Shown here in pieces: positions 1-8,490 of a stretch of DNA of 64,000 nucleotides. The position numbers were made by a program, and so were the translations under genes. Within the stretch, counting starts at the first letter, position 1; every line of letters starts with the position of its first letter. Origin of the DNA: Lederbergia wuyishanensis (GTDB lineage: Bacteria > Bacillota > Bacilli > Bacillales > Bacillaceae_C); contig NZ_JALIRM010000002.1 of NCBI RefSeq assembly GCF_022900255.1, forward strand, positions 309,953-373,952. Direction: 5' to 3'. A model generated the notes under the pieces. The model had not been told where the DNA came from and did no database searches. It saw only the letters and a program-made list of their open reading frames with translations.

Positions 1-2
1 TC

Positions 3-1439
3 GTCGAAGGTCTTATCAAGCATTTCGATGGGTTCGATGTGGATGCGAAAGAACGCGCTATAGAATTTTTATTACTAACAGAAGATGAAGAAATATTTTA
101 TTTTCTTGAAGACAAGATTGTCGAGTTGATGAACACTGTAGAATACAGTATCCCAATTGGTCAGCTTACTTCCTTCCCAATGCTCACAAAAGGAATTCTT
201 GACGCTACATTGGACAAAGTTCATTCCGACTATTATAAATACATGATTTATGCTTTAATCCTATCTCTTAATACGTCTGGCATGGAGCAAGGTTATAAAA
301 AAGAGTTTGTACTCTCTACTTTGCTGACGGACTATGAATCTGTGAAACAAGAATACTTAAAATTTAATGCAGATTATTCCACTAAATATGTGTTTACAGC
401 TTGGAAAGATAGTTATTTAACCGTTCGAAATAAAATGAGGCTTTTCATCGGTTTAATGGAATACTATTTTTCACAAGAAATTGCCGAGGAACTCAGCGAG
501 GCCTTACATTTCAACGATCCAATTATAAAGACAGAAGCATTGCTCGTATGTATCGCTAAAAGGCTACCTTATCCAGAAAGCTTGTTGCTGGAATGCGCGG
601 AGCAATTAGAAAGTGCTGAAATGATATATTGGGAATTAGTCGATAAAAATTTGGAGCATCTTTACCCGATTACGGAAGGTAAACAACCACTTTTATCAAA
701 AACACGACTTTTTCACACGATCGCTAATACTCCGGAAGATGAGGATGTCATTCGATATCCCGAAGACATTCAAGTGGTTGATCAAATTGAAACAGAAAAC
801 AAATATGGGCAGCCCATTCGTTATTATTTAATGAAATTTAAAGAGCATCAGACGGAATATGTCGGCTGGGTTGGCGGTTATGCACTTGAAGAAGGGGATG
901 ATTCGGCACATTTGTGGGACGGAACATACACTGACTTCGTTGAATTTGATTCTGCCAGCATAGAAAAGCACAAGCAGGACTTTTTTGAAAAAAGAAAAGA
1001 AGAAGAACTGGAGCACGAAAACAGCGTATATTTCGAAAGCTCTCCCAAACTTAGTAAGGGAGCTTGGTTCTTTGTAGCTCTTCTGATTGCCCATTGGTTT
1101 AAACAAATATTATCTGGATTCAATGGCTCCATCCTGCTTTCCATTTTCTTTACTGTTGTCGGTGGAGGCTTGTGTCTATACGAACTAGCACAAAACAAAA
1201 AACGAAAAATAATCATTATCGGAGACCAACTTATCAAGCAAGATGGATCCAAGCAAAATAGCATTTTCCTTCACGACATCAAAAAGGTAGAGTACAACAA
1301 AAAACATATTTTCATTTATAACAACAGGCAAGAACTCGCATTTAAATTCCCACTTCGATGGGTTCGTTATGATGTATTCTCCTATTTTATAAACGAGCAT
1401 ACCGCACATTTAAAAGAGCGTCCTTTTATCCAATCCTAA
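3..1439 (+). CDS. C-terminal part of an unidentified membrane protein, cut by the window edge
   Basis: The reading frame is open right to the left edge. A GTG at position 39 could serve as a start, but the frame continues upstream without a stop, so the gene probably begins outside the window. The first ~330 residues are soluble, acidic and rich in helix-forming residues. Two hydrophobic stretches follow (starting around WFFVALLIAHWF and ILLSIFFTVVGGG), then a basic, beta-rich tail that resembles a small membrane-associated PH-like domain. I do not recognise the family. A hairpin terminator follows immediately after the stop codon. The protein is likely membrane-anchored with a large cytoplasmic N-terminal part; function unknown. 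Confidence 0.7.
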   Translation, partial: VEGLIKHFDGFDVDAKERAIEFLLLTEDEEIFYFLEDKIVELMNTVEYSIPIGQLTSFPMLTKGILDATLDKVHSDYYKYMIYALILSLNTSGMEQGYKKEFVLSTLLTDYESVKQEYLKFNADYSTKYVFTAWKDSYLTVRNKMRLFIGLMEYYFSQEIAEELSEALHFNDPIIKTEALLVCIAKRLPYPESLLLECAEQLESAEMIYWELVDKNLEHLYPITEGKQPLLSKTRLFHTIANTPEDEDVIRYPEDIQVVDQIETENKYGQPIRYYLMKFKEHQTEYVGWVGGYALEEGDDSAHLWDGTYTDFVEFDSASIEKHKQDFFEKRKEEELEHENSVYFESSPKLSKGAWFFVALLIAHWFKQILSGFNGSILLSIFFTVVGGGLCLYELAQNKKRKIIIIGDQLIKQDGSKQNSIFLHDIKKVEYNKKHIFIYNNRQELAFKFPLRWVRYDVFSYFINEHTAHLKERPFIQS

Positions 1440-1463
1440 AAGCAGGTTTGCCTGCTTTTTTTT
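1440..1463 (+). terminator. Rho-independent terminator of the first gene
   Basis: AAGCAGG and CCTGCTT form a 7-bp stem with a TTTG loop, followed by a run of Ts. It begins directly after the stop codon of the preceding plus-strand gene. Confidence 0.85.
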
Positions 1464-1501
1464 GAAAAACAACAGAGTTAGGTTTTCATTTTTCATATAA
1501 C

Positions 1502-1540
1502 AACAAAAAGCCTGGAAAATCTTTAACTTTTTCCAGGCTC
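1502..1540 (-). terminator. Terminator of the secreted-protein/Spo0E-like operon
   Basis: An 11-bp inverted repeat (AGCCTGGAAAA and its complement) is followed on the minus strand by TTTTTGTTG. It lies about 115 bp downstream of the Spo0E-like gene. Confidence 0.75.
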
Positions 1541-1657
1541 TTCTTATACACAGAATCATCCAAATTTTGGTAAATTTTTGGAACGTATTTTCAGTAAGCT
1601 ACTCTTCCTCACATTTTTATCAGGTAGAAAAAATCCCCATAGCAAACCAGTCTCTGC

Positions 1658-2020
1658 TCACTTTAAAAGGTTATATTGATTTAATAATGAATCAAGCTCT
1701 TGGCTTAAACTTACCGTTTCAGGATCGTTTAACCCTTTAGCAGAACCGATTAAGATCATTTCCTGCCTTACCTCAATGATCTCCATTTCAAGGATTTTTT
1801 TTACTTTATCAATATTCTCTCCCGCTACCAACTTTGAAACTTCGCTGCTTACTCTACTTTTAAAGTCGCAACACTTACTCTGTTTCTTGATGCTCTGTTC
1901 CTTTTTTCCTTCTATGTGTTTGTTTTTGTTAGGTATCATTTCCAAGTTAGATAAAACCTCGTTGCTCGCATCAGTTGACCTCAATTTAAAGGGTACTGCT
2001 CCTGCTCTATTTTTCTGCAT
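1658..2020 (-). CDS. Spo0E-like aspartyl-phosphate phosphatase with an N-terminal extension
   Basis: Residues ~76-120 match the Spo0E family: a helical segment with IIEVRQEMILIG, then LNDPETVSLSQELDSLLNQY. The SQELD motif (residues 106-110) is the signature of phosphatases that dephosphorylate Spo0A~P and so delay sporulation. Spo0E proteins are usually 50-90 residues; here about 70 lysine- and serine-rich residues precede the domain and match nothing I know. The start is ATG behind AAGGAG. The gene begins 25 bp after the stop of the secreted repeat protein on the same strand, so the two are probably cotranscribed. The domain assignment is strong; Spo0A~P as target is inferred from the family. 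Confidence 0.8.
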   Translation of the reverse strand: MQKNRAGAVPFKLRSTDASNEVLSNLEMIPNKNKHIEGKKEQSIKKQSKCCDFKSRVSSEVSKLVAGENIDKVKKILEMEIIEVRQEMILIGSAKGLNDPETVSLSQELDSLLNQYNLLK

Positions 2021-2045
2021 TTTTTTCTCCTTCTCCTTATTTTTT

Positions 2046-3797
2046 TTATGATAAGAAGAAGGATTGTTTCGGTGGGTTGATTGGTGGTTCTTTATTCCAT
2101 TTGGTTCGCAGTGTTTTTACCTTAAATAAAGCTTTATTAGTCATTTCACTTGCCATATAGCTTATTACGTCCAATTTTCCAGAAAACAGATCTCCCACAC
2201 CCGTGTTGGTAGAGAAATTCCCGGATGAACTTGAGGAGCCCACACCAGATAATAAAGACCCTAGCATGATAGCTTGTGATACATAAGGGCTATCTTTTGG
2301 ATTTGACTCATCTTCTTCCTGGTATATAGCTGCAGCATGAGTGTCTATCTTTGCAGGATTATTTAATTGTTTCTTATTCCCTGCTTCTAGCAATTTCTGA
2401 ATAGCAGCAGTCAAGGGATCATCGTCTGTTTTTTCTGATAAAATTTGTTCGTCGATAACTTCATCCATATCAGGCTGCTTTCCATCCTGTTCAACCTCTT
2501 TCACATCGATGAAATCCACAGATGTCGCCGGTTGATTTGAATTGGCCGTGTCTACTGATTTTTCAATCGACGGCTTTACTTTTTTCTGATCTTTCGGCTG
2601 TTCTTTTGTATCAGGATCCTCCGACTTTTCCAACGGTTGCTTAGAATTAACCGGGTCGCTCGGTGTTTCTATTGGATTTTCTGGAACTACATTGTTTGAT
2701 GTTTCTTCCGGTCTCTCTGCTACTATCGGCTTTTGCGGCTTTTTAATAGGCTGTTCCTTAACCTTCGGATCTGTAGCTGTAAAAGACGGGTTGTCTATTC
2801 CAACGTTAATATCTGTATTGCCAAGAATAGGCGTCTCTTTCGTCACTACATCGAGAATAACCGTCTTTTTTCCGTCACTTTTCAATACATCGACATTGAC
2901 ATTTCCAACTAAAGTTTCTTTTAATTCAATAGATACGAGCCCGCCGCTACGATTACTAAGATCCTCCGATTCGTAAGTATCTTGCGTGGCGACTCCCGCG
3001 TTCACTTCCCCAATAAGAGGGTTGTTCACATTAACCTTAGCCAAACGGCTTCTTATAGAGCGGTATGTATCTGTGTTGTCAGCCTGACTTTCTAGCACAT
3101 CTACTTTTGCTTTTCCTAAAAGCTGATTGTCCACTTCTACTTCAACCAAGCTCCTTTTGGTTTCATCGCCCGTGTCTGTTGTTTTCTCTTCGGTGCCCAG
3201 TAAACTAATTTTTAAAGAGCCAATCAAGGGAGAATCGGCAATTTCAATATCGAGCGGGCGGGATGCTCCTTCTTCCTTGCTATAGTCCAAAGTCGACAAT
3301 TTTACATCGCCTGTTAAGGGTTTAAGCAATCCCTCGCCCAATTGAAGGTCAAGGAGTGATGACTTTTTAGAAGGTCTATCGACAGTTGCTTCTTCGACCG
3401 GCTGTTTTTCTGCAACTGCTTCAGCAGGTTCTTCTTCCTTATGCTGAGGTTCAATTATCTCTTCTTGCAGCCGGAAATTGACTTCTTCACCGGAACCTGC
3501 TCTATCGGACCTTTCACGCTGATCAGCTGCTTTCAACAAGTCAGTCAAGGACCCTTGTGCTAATTTATTCAAAGCATCTGAGATGACATATTCCTTCTGT
3601 TCTTCAACAGCACCATCAGTTTCAATTTCAGAGGCAGCGATATCTCCAAGATCCGCAGCCGGTTGCTGTTCACTAGAATCACCGGGCTGATTCATTATTT
3701 TTTCTATATGATTATTATTCTCGCTTGCTTGTATAGTAGGTGTATAGATCAACATAATTAATGCGAACGCCACAAGAGCAATGAAAGTTCTTTTCAT
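2046..3797 (-). CDS. Secreted repeat-containing protein of unknown function
   Basis: The start is placed at the ATG 21 nt inside the longest frame, because AAAGGAGGTGA lies 5-6 nt upstream of it and itself overlaps the alternative TTG start. The protein (583 aa) opens with a signal peptide (MKRTFIALVAFALIMLIY, cleavage after IQA). An acidic, glutamate-rich region follows. Roughly residues 145-350 carry about five degenerate repeats of 35-50 residues around a core like 'PLIGSLKISLLG', 'LLGKAKVDVLES', 'LVGNVNVDVLKS'. A Pro/Lys/Glu-rich low-complexity region follows, then a Ser/Gly-rich tail. No LPXTG motif is visible. It resembles a cell-wall-associated or extracellular structural protein. The family was not recognised. 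Confidence 0.8.
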   Translation of the reverse strand: MKRTFIALVAFALIMLIYTPTIQASENNNHIEKIMNQPGDSSEQQPAADLGDIAASEIETDGAVEEQKEYVISDALNKLAQGSLTDLLKAADQRERSDRAGSGEEVNFRLQEEIIEPQHKEEEPAEAVAEKQPVEEATVDRPSKKSSLLDLQLGEGLLKPLTGDVKLSTLDYSKEEGASRPLDIEIADSPLIGSLKISLLGTEEKTTDTGDETKRSLVEVEVDNQLLGKAKVDVLESQADNTDTYRSIRSRLAKVNVNNPLIGEVNAGVATQDTYESEDLSNRSGGLVSIELKETLVGNVNVDVLKSDGKKTVILDVVTKETPILGNTDINVGIDNPSFTATDPKVKEQPIKKPQKPIVAERPEETSNNVVPENPIETPSDPVNSKQPLEKSEDPDTKEQPKDQKKVKPSIEKSVDTANSNQPATSVDFIDVKEVEQDGKQPDMDEVIDEQILSEKTDDDPLTAAIQKLLEAGNKKQLNNPAKIDTHAAAIYQEEDESNPKDSPYVSQAIMLGSLLSGVGSSSSSGNFSTNTGVGDLFSGKLDVISYMASEMTNKALFKVKTLRTKWNKEPPINPPKQSFFLS

Positions 3798-3929
3798 CTC
3801 TTCTTCACCTCCTTTCAAGTAGCTAAGTTTTAGTTTTTTAACAATGATTCGTCTATCTTTTTTACATTTTATCGAATTTATTATAAATTTCCAATTTTAA
3901 ACAAACTATTCCTTATTATAACAAAATAT

Positions 3930-3990
3930 AAAAAAAAAAGACCCTTTTAGTAGGCATGTGGAATTCGCAAATACCTTTTTAAAAAAGTCT
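3930..3990 (-). terminator. Probable terminator of the padR-HAAS operon
   Basis: An imperfect inverted repeat (AGAC..TTTT..GG paired with its complement) ends in a run of about ten Ts on the minus strand, 35 bp downstream of the HAAS-domain gene. The loop is long, so the call is moderate. Confidence 0.4.
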
Positions 3991-4024
3991 CTTTATTTCC
4001 ATATTTTCTATAAAAAATTAATTC

Positions 4025-5026
4025 TTATGCCACTTTTCGTATCTTAATCACACCACTAATCATATCCCAAACCAACCCAATGATAAGCATAATGACAATC
4101 CATCGGGTAGAGATATTCCAAATAGTTTCGATTGTTTTATACGCTCCACTACCAATCGAAATTTCGTGAACTTGAGATAGTTCTAGCATGAAATTCGGGT
4201 TCCAAAATGAAGACATAGTCATCATTATTATCACGACTGCCAGCGAAACTGCATTAATAAGAATCGTGTATAAGACTAATTTTTTTGTCCAACGCTCATA
4301 TACAAGCTTTAACGCTTCTTTCAAAACAGCCAATCCTAATATGAAAATAATCGCCGGTAATGATGTTATGATCGTTTCTTTATTTAAAAATGGAATAACG
4401 GTTGAGAACTCACCATTTTTAAAAACAAAGATTCCAAAATATTGACTCGTGAAGATGAACGCTAACAAAACTAAAAACACTATACTTGCAATTGGTTCAG
4501 TTCGTTTAATTTGTCTTTTTGTATCTGGGAGAGCTGGAAGATCGGCCAGTTTCCAAGTTTTTTGAACATTAAATTTCTGTTCATTAATGCCTCCAAAGTA
4601 CTCGACTGAACCAAACACCAGTGTTATCCAACCTACTCCTTGTGGGATTACCATTATGATCGACACGATAAAACTTACAAAATGATCAATGATATGAATA
4701 GGATCTATCGCCACTTTAATGCCAAACACAACGCTCATAGCTATAACAATCGAAATTAAGGTAATTTTCAACACTGAAATATATGGATCAAATAATACAG
4801 GTCCAATAATATACTTATTTTTACCTCCGTATTGCCTAGCCAATTGTCTAGGGTCACCCAATTCCAACAATACATCTTCAATATGTGAATCTGAGACTTC
4901 TCCTTCGCCCATACGTTCATCAAGCATATCGGCAATCAACCCGCGCAGCTCCTTCTCTACATCTTCCCTCTGCGATTGAGGCAATCTTCGAGTAACTGCG
5001 TAAATATACCGTTCAATTAACTCCAT
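4025..5026 (-). CDS. HAAS-domain multi-pass membrane protein, partner of PadR
   Basis: The N-terminal ~70 residues (MELIERYIYAVTRRLPQSQR ... LGDPRQLARQYGG) match the HAAS helical domain found in proteins encoded next to PadR regulators. Six or so hydrophobic segments follow between residues ~80 and 330, so this is an integral membrane protein. The start at 5026 has GGGGG 9 nt upstream; two upstream ATGs sit on or too close to that site. The gene overlaps padR by 14 bp, which implies translational coupling. Such PadR-HAAS pairs are common in Firmicutes, and the membrane protein is thought to be the regulated envelope-stress or sensory component. The specific role here is unknown. Confidence 0.8.
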   Translation of the reverse strand: MELIERYIYAVTRRLPQSQREDVEKELRGLIADMLDERMGEGEVSDSHIEDVLLELGDPRQLARQYGGKNKYIIGPVLFDPYISVLKITLISIVIAMSVVFGIKVAIDPIHIIDHFVSFIVSIIMVIPQGVGWITLVFGSVEYFGGINEQKFNVQKTWKLADLPALPDTKRQIKRTEPIASIVFLVLLAFIFTSQYFGIFVFKNGEFSTVIPFLNKETIITSLPAIIFILGLAVLKEALKLVYERWTKKLVLYTILINAVSLAVVIIMMTMSSFWNPNFMLELSQVHEISIGSGAYKTIETIWNISTRWIVIMLIIGLVWDMISGVIKIRKVA

Positions 5027-5375
5027 TTTCATCATCCCCCTTTTGATTAATTAGATGATCCAAACTTTTCACCATGCTTTCCCACTCTTCACACAAAAGC
5101 GTATACACCTCTTTTCCAGTTTCGCTTAACAAGTAATATTTCCGCGGCCGTGCCTCATCCGTATCCCATTCACTCACCAATAATCCTTGCTTTTCCAATC
5201 TTCTTAGAAGTGGATAAAGGGTACCGGGCTCCACTTGAATGCCCTTATCCCCTAGCATCTTCACGAGTGAATAGCCGTATTGAGGCTCCGATAACTGACT
5301 GAGGACTCCGATTGTAATCGTCCCGCGCCGTAACTCCAACATTAATTTTTCAATGTGTTCATAAGCTTCCGTCAT
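5013..5375 (-). CDS. PadR-family transcriptional repressor
   Basis: A 120-residue protein with the PadR winged-helix signature: LRRGTITIGVLSQL, then GYSLVKML, VEPGTLYPLLRRLEKQGLL and RKYYLLSETG. A short C-terminal dimerisation helix follows. The start was set at the ATG behind AGGAG at 7 nt spacing; twelve in-frame codons upstream lack a ribosome binding site. It is the first gene of a two-gene operon with the HAAS membrane protein. A perfect inverted repeat lies within its own promoter (see 5395-5423), so it probably represses its own transcription. The inducing signal cannot be read from sequence. Confidence 0.88.
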   Translation of the reverse strand: MTEAYEHIEKLMLELRRGTITIGVLSQLSEPQYGYSLVKMLGDKGIQVEPGTLYPLLRRLEKQGLLVSEWDTDEARPRKYYLLSETGKEVYTLLCEEWESMVKSLDHLINQKGDDENGVN

Positions 5376-5394
5376 ATTATCAACTCCTGTTTTC

Positions 5395-5423
5395 ATTATA
5401 GTGTATGTCACACACTATTGTAA
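5395..5423 (-). promoter_or_regulatory. padR promoter with overlapping palindromic operator
   Basis: On the minus strand TTACAA and TATAAT are separated by 17 bp. A perfect 7-bp inverted repeat, ATAGTGT N7 ACACTAT (5398-5418), fills the spacer and the -10 box. PadR-type repressors bind such palindromes, so autorepression is inferred. Confidence 0.65.
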
Positions 5424-5504
5424 ATGATACAATAATCTAATTTTCTTATTATTAAAAAATAATTGGATATGAAATACCAAAGAAATAACTACATAAAAAT
5501 TAAG

Positions 5505-5536
5505 CACAAAAAAGCATGGATTGAGGAAATCCATGC
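5505..5536 (-). terminator. Terminator downstream of the mrp operon
   Basis: GCATGGATT and AATCCATGC form a 9-bp stem with a 5-nt loop, followed by TTTTTTG on the minus strand. It lies about 325 bp beyond mrpG, the nearest upstream minus-strand gene. Confidence 0.7.
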
Positions 5537-5732
5537 GATGAAATTTACATATATGAATTTTGGGGTTACTTAGTGGGTTATTCTTTGAGTTTCTTCTCCT
5601 CTGCTACTATCCTCTCTACACTTTACAGTCAAAAAAGCAAAACTCCCCAAAAGCAATGATATGATCATGTTTCTGAGAAGTTCTTTATTTTTTGTAATTA
5701 TATATGATTTTTACCCTCATTTTGGCAAATTT

Positions 5733-5837
5733 TCTAATAGGAGTCGTGAAACGTCTAATAGAACTCTCAAATCATCTAATAGAAGTCCTAAAACGGCTAA
5801 TAGACCCTCCAATTCAGCTAATAAAAGCACGGATCGA
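5733..5837. repeat. 21-bp tandem repeat, five units
   Basis: Five consecutive units begin with (T/G)CTAATAG or CTAATAA at 5733, 5754, 5775, 5796 and 5817, an exact 21-bp period. Units are degenerate in their second half (AAACG, AAATCA, AAACGG, and so on). The period is a multiple of three, so one frame on each strand stays open; I regard the array as non-coding. Confidence 0.85.
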
Positions 5838-5861
5838 CCTGAAATCATTCACACTCGTCAC

Positions 5862-6224
5862 TTACATCTTCTCTTCTCTCTCAAGCACCGGCTTCAATTC
5901 ATCCTCAATCGTCGACTCCGCTAACTTCACCTTTGAACGATAAGCCGCTCGAATAATGAGATGCCCTGACACGGGAGCTGTAATGAAAACAAATAAGATC
6001 CCCGATATCAACCGTACACTTATGAACGCATCGTTAAACCAAATGTAAATGAATGCTCCTAGTAGGGCTAATAGTACGGCCAAGGTAGAGCTTTTCGTCG
6101 CGGCGTGTGCACGCGTGTATACATCTGGAAAGCGAATGATGCCGATCGCGCTAATTACACTGAAAATGCTCCCTATCAGGATAAGAAATACTCCTATAAA
6201 TTCACCGATCTCGTTTATGCTCAA
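5862..6224 (-). CDS. mrpG: Na+/H+ antiporter subunit MrpG
   Basis: A 120-residue three-helix membrane protein with the MrpG signature IGIIRFPDVYTRAHAATKSS and a third helix LFVFITAPVSGHLI. MrpG is one of seven subunits of the hetero-oligomeric Mrp cation/proton antiporter in the cytoplasmic membrane. The start is a TTG with GAGAGGTG 6 nt upstream; an upstream in-frame frame lacks a site. It overlaps the end of mrpF by 23 bp. It is the last gene of the mrpABCDEFG operon. Confidence 0.92.
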   Translation of the reverse strand: MSINEIGEFIGVFLILIGSIFSVISAIGIIRFPDVYTRAHAATKSSTLAVLLALLGAFIYIWFNDAFISVRLISGILFVFITAPVSGHLIIRAAYRSKVKLAESTIEDELKPVLEREEKM

Positions 6225-6486
6225 TGATGACACCTCTCTCGATATATTTTGAGAGTGCAATCGTACTGATAAACGCCAATATGCCCAAAATAAGGATAAC
6301 TTCTAGATAGGCCTTTGTATTGAGCAATATGGAGATAGCCGCGATGGCAGATATCAGATTGACTCCAATCATATCCAGCGCAATCACACGATCAGGAATG
6401 GACGGACCTCGAATGATGCGATAAAGCGATATAACGATTGCTGAAGCAAATAGTGCAAGGGAAATTCTTAACATTATCTCAATCAT
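6202..6486 (-). CDS. mrpF: Na+/H+ antiporter subunit MrpF
   Basis: A 94-residue three-helix membrane protein with the family motif RGPSIPDRVIALDMIG. Length and position are those of MrpF. The start codon shares one base with the stop of mrpE (TAATG), with GGAGG upstream, so translation is coupled. MrpF stabilises the Mrp complex. Confidence 0.93.
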   Translation of the reverse strand: MIEIMLRISLALFASAIVISLYRIIRGPSIPDRVIALDMIGVNLISAIAAISILLNTKAYLEVILILGILAFISTIALSKYIERGVIIEHKRDR

Positions 6487-6968
6487 TATCGGGTTACCTC
6501 CATTATGGCTTTTTCGAATCTTCCTAACGAGCGAATGAGATCACCTTTATACCGTTCAATATCGAGTGCGTGAATGTAGAATACATTGCCTTCAGGCGAA
6601 ACCTCCATAACGACTGAACCTGGCGTTAGCGTCAGAAGCATCGCAAGCGTTGTTACTTCCCAGTCACTTTTCAACGACGTTTCGTACGTAAAAATACCGG
6701 GCTTTATATCAATTTCTCTGCTTAAAATATGCTTCAACACAACGTACGCCGACATGATCAATTCGTATATAAAAATTAGAATCAGCTTTAATACATAATA
6801 GAACCGATGTAGGTAAAATTGCTTTCCGAAAAATCGCTGCATAAGAAAAATAATAAAAATTCCAACGAGAAACCCTTCAAAAAAGGTCGGAAATCGCATA
6901 ACATCTTCATCATTCAATACCATCCAAAGAAATGCGATAAATAAATTCAGGAGGAACTGAGCTGGCAT
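6486..6968 (-). CDS. mrpE: Na+/H+ antiporter subunit MrpE
   Basis: A 160-residue membrane protein: two or three N-terminal helices, then a cytoplasmic domain carrying TLTPGSVVMEVS, which is typical of MrpE. The start ATG follows GAGGGCGA. It lies 43 bp after mrpD in the same direction. Known family role: assembly and full activity of the antiporter. Confidence 0.93.
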   Translation of the reverse strand: MPAQFLLNLFIAFLWMVLNDEDVMRFPTFFEGFLVGIFIIFLMQRFFGKQFYLHRFYYVLKLILIFIYELIMSAYVVLKHILSREIDIKPGIFTYETSLKSDWEVTTLAMLLTLTPGSVVMEVSPEGNVFYIHALDIERYKGDLIRSLGRFEKAIMEVTR

Positions 6969-7011
6969 TCGCCCTCACCTCTACTTTCACAATGAAGTTA
7001 CTAATTTTCAT

Positions 7012-8490
7012 TTACTCGCCTAAAACCGCTTCTACATAAACACTCGGATTCATTAAGGTATTTGCAGCATCCTTCACATACACGGCCAATCCTTCTGCAC
7101 CTAGACCTAACCCAATTGAAACAGCTGTCAGGATTACACATGGAACGAGCAAGCTTTTTTTCAATGATACCTGTTCTTCTTCACTAATAATCGTTTCGCC
7201 CCAAAAACAGTTCTTGAATATACGCATTAAGGAATATAAAACGAAGATACTCGATATCAATCCAAGTGCAAGCAAGACATAATTTCCGCCCTCAACTGCG
7301 CCTTGTCCAACTAATATTTTTCCGATAAATCCGCTTAGTGGAGGAATGCCAGCCAGTGCCAACATTACAATAAAGAATAACCAACCTAGAAGAGGATAAT
7401 TTCGGATTAGACCGCTCATTCGATCAATTTTTGCCGTTCCAGTAAGAGCGACCATTGTTCCAGCAATTAAAAATAAGACAGCCTTCACAATCATGTCATG
7501 AACCAAATAATAGATTGAGCCTTCTATTGCAGTAGGTGTAGCGACAGCAAGCCCTACGAGGATAAATCCTACTGCGATGACAACATTATAAGAGACTATC
7601 TGTCGGATATCTTTATACGCAACCGCTCCTAAGCTTCCACCAATCAATGTGATTCCTGCCATCACTCCTATCAATGTATGAGTGACCTGTGGTTCATGAT
7701 AGAAAAGGAGAGTGAACATACGAAAGAGCGCGTAAATCCCTACTTTCGTCAACAGTGCACCGAATAATGCCGCTACTGCAGTCGGCGGCACACTATATGA
7801 ACCTGGAAGCCAGAAGTAAAGCAGCAGTCCCGCCTTTAATCCAAATACGAGTAAAAATAAAATACTGATTACCGTAATCAAAGGAGGCTGCCCAGCTTCA
7901 GCAATCCGCGCCGACAGATGAGCCATATTTAACGTCCCTACCGTTCCATATAAATAACCAATGGCAACTAAAAACAACCAAGAAGAAACAACATTAATCA
8001 CAACATATTTGATCGATTCTCTAAATTGAGGTTTTGTACCTCCTAGTGTAATCAACACGTACGAAGCCAATAACATTACTTCAAAACAAACATATAAGTT
8101 AAAAAGGTCCCCTGTTAAAAAAGAACCATTTACTCCTGCTACCATAAATAATACGAAAGGATAAAAGAACATTTTTTCCCGCGCCTGCCCAATTGATACA
8201 AACGCGTAAATCAAACAGATAGCTGTAACAACACTTGCCGTTAAAACTAATAGCATCGCAAACGAATCGCCTACAAATAGAATCCCAAATGGCGGCTGCC
8301 AATTTCCAAAGTCGAGGCGAATAATTCCAGTCGTTTGAATCATTTTTAACATAAAGGCGCTTAAACCGGCAACAGCGAGCATTACCCCTAAACTAATCCA
8401 TCTTTGCAAATTAATAAAAGACCTAAGAAAAATTAGTATAATACCGGTTATAAGCGGGATTACCATTGGCATAACAAGGATATTATTCAT
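7012..8490 (-). CDS. mrpD: Na+/H+ antiporter subunit MrpD (NuoN/NuoM-like)
   Basis: A 492-residue, roughly 14-helix protein of the proton-translocating antiporter family shared with complex I subunits. Visible signatures include the GDLFNLYVCFEVMLLASY segment with its conserved glutamate in helix 5, GLKAGLLLYFWLPGSYSVPP with its conserved lysine, and HDMIVKAVLFLIAG. MrpD provides one of the two proton/cation pathways of the complex. The start overlaps the end of mrpC by 8 bp. Length is normal for the family. Confidence 0.95.
   Translation of the reverse strand: MNNILVMPMVIPLITGIILIFLRSFINLQRWISLGVMLAVAGLSAFMLKMIQTTGIIRLDFGNWQPPFGILFVGDSFAMLLVLTASVVTAICLIYAFVSIGQAREKMFFYPFVLFMVAGVNGSFLTGDLFNLYVCFEVMLLASYVLITLGGTKPQFRESIKYVVINVVSSWLFLVAIGYLYGTVGTLNMAHLSARIAEAGQPPLITVISILFLLVFGLKAGLLLYFWLPGSYSVPPTAVAALFGALLTKVGIYALFRMFTLLFYHEPQVTHTLIGVMAGITLIGGSLGAVAYKDIRQIVSYNVVIAVGFILVGLAVATPTAIEGSIYYLVHDMIVKAVLFLIAGTMVALTGTAKIDRMSGLIRNYPLLGWLFFIVMLALAGIPPLSGFIGKILVGQGAVEGGNYVLLALGLISSIFVLYSLMRIFKNCFWGETIISEEEQVSLKKSLLVPCVILTAVSIGLGLGAEGLAVYVKDAANTLMNPSVYVEAVLGE

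Larger units (their letters stand above)
5424..5861. other. Intergenic stretch between padR and mrpG
   Basis: It holds the mrp terminator (5505-5536) and a 21-bp tandem repeat (5733-5837). A possible 32-codon minus-strand frame at 5570-5668 encodes a short hydrophobic N-terminus and a charged tail, but has no convincing ribosome binding site. No larger gene is supported. Confidence 0.6.

Noticed and set aside
5570..5668. 32-codon minus-strand frame with a hydrophobic start
   Set aside because: No ribosome binding site and no recognisable family; too short to support alone.
5661..5924. Plus-strand frame rich in SNR heptads
   Set aside because: It is created by the 21-bp tandem repeat and overlaps mrpG in antisense; no ribosome binding site.
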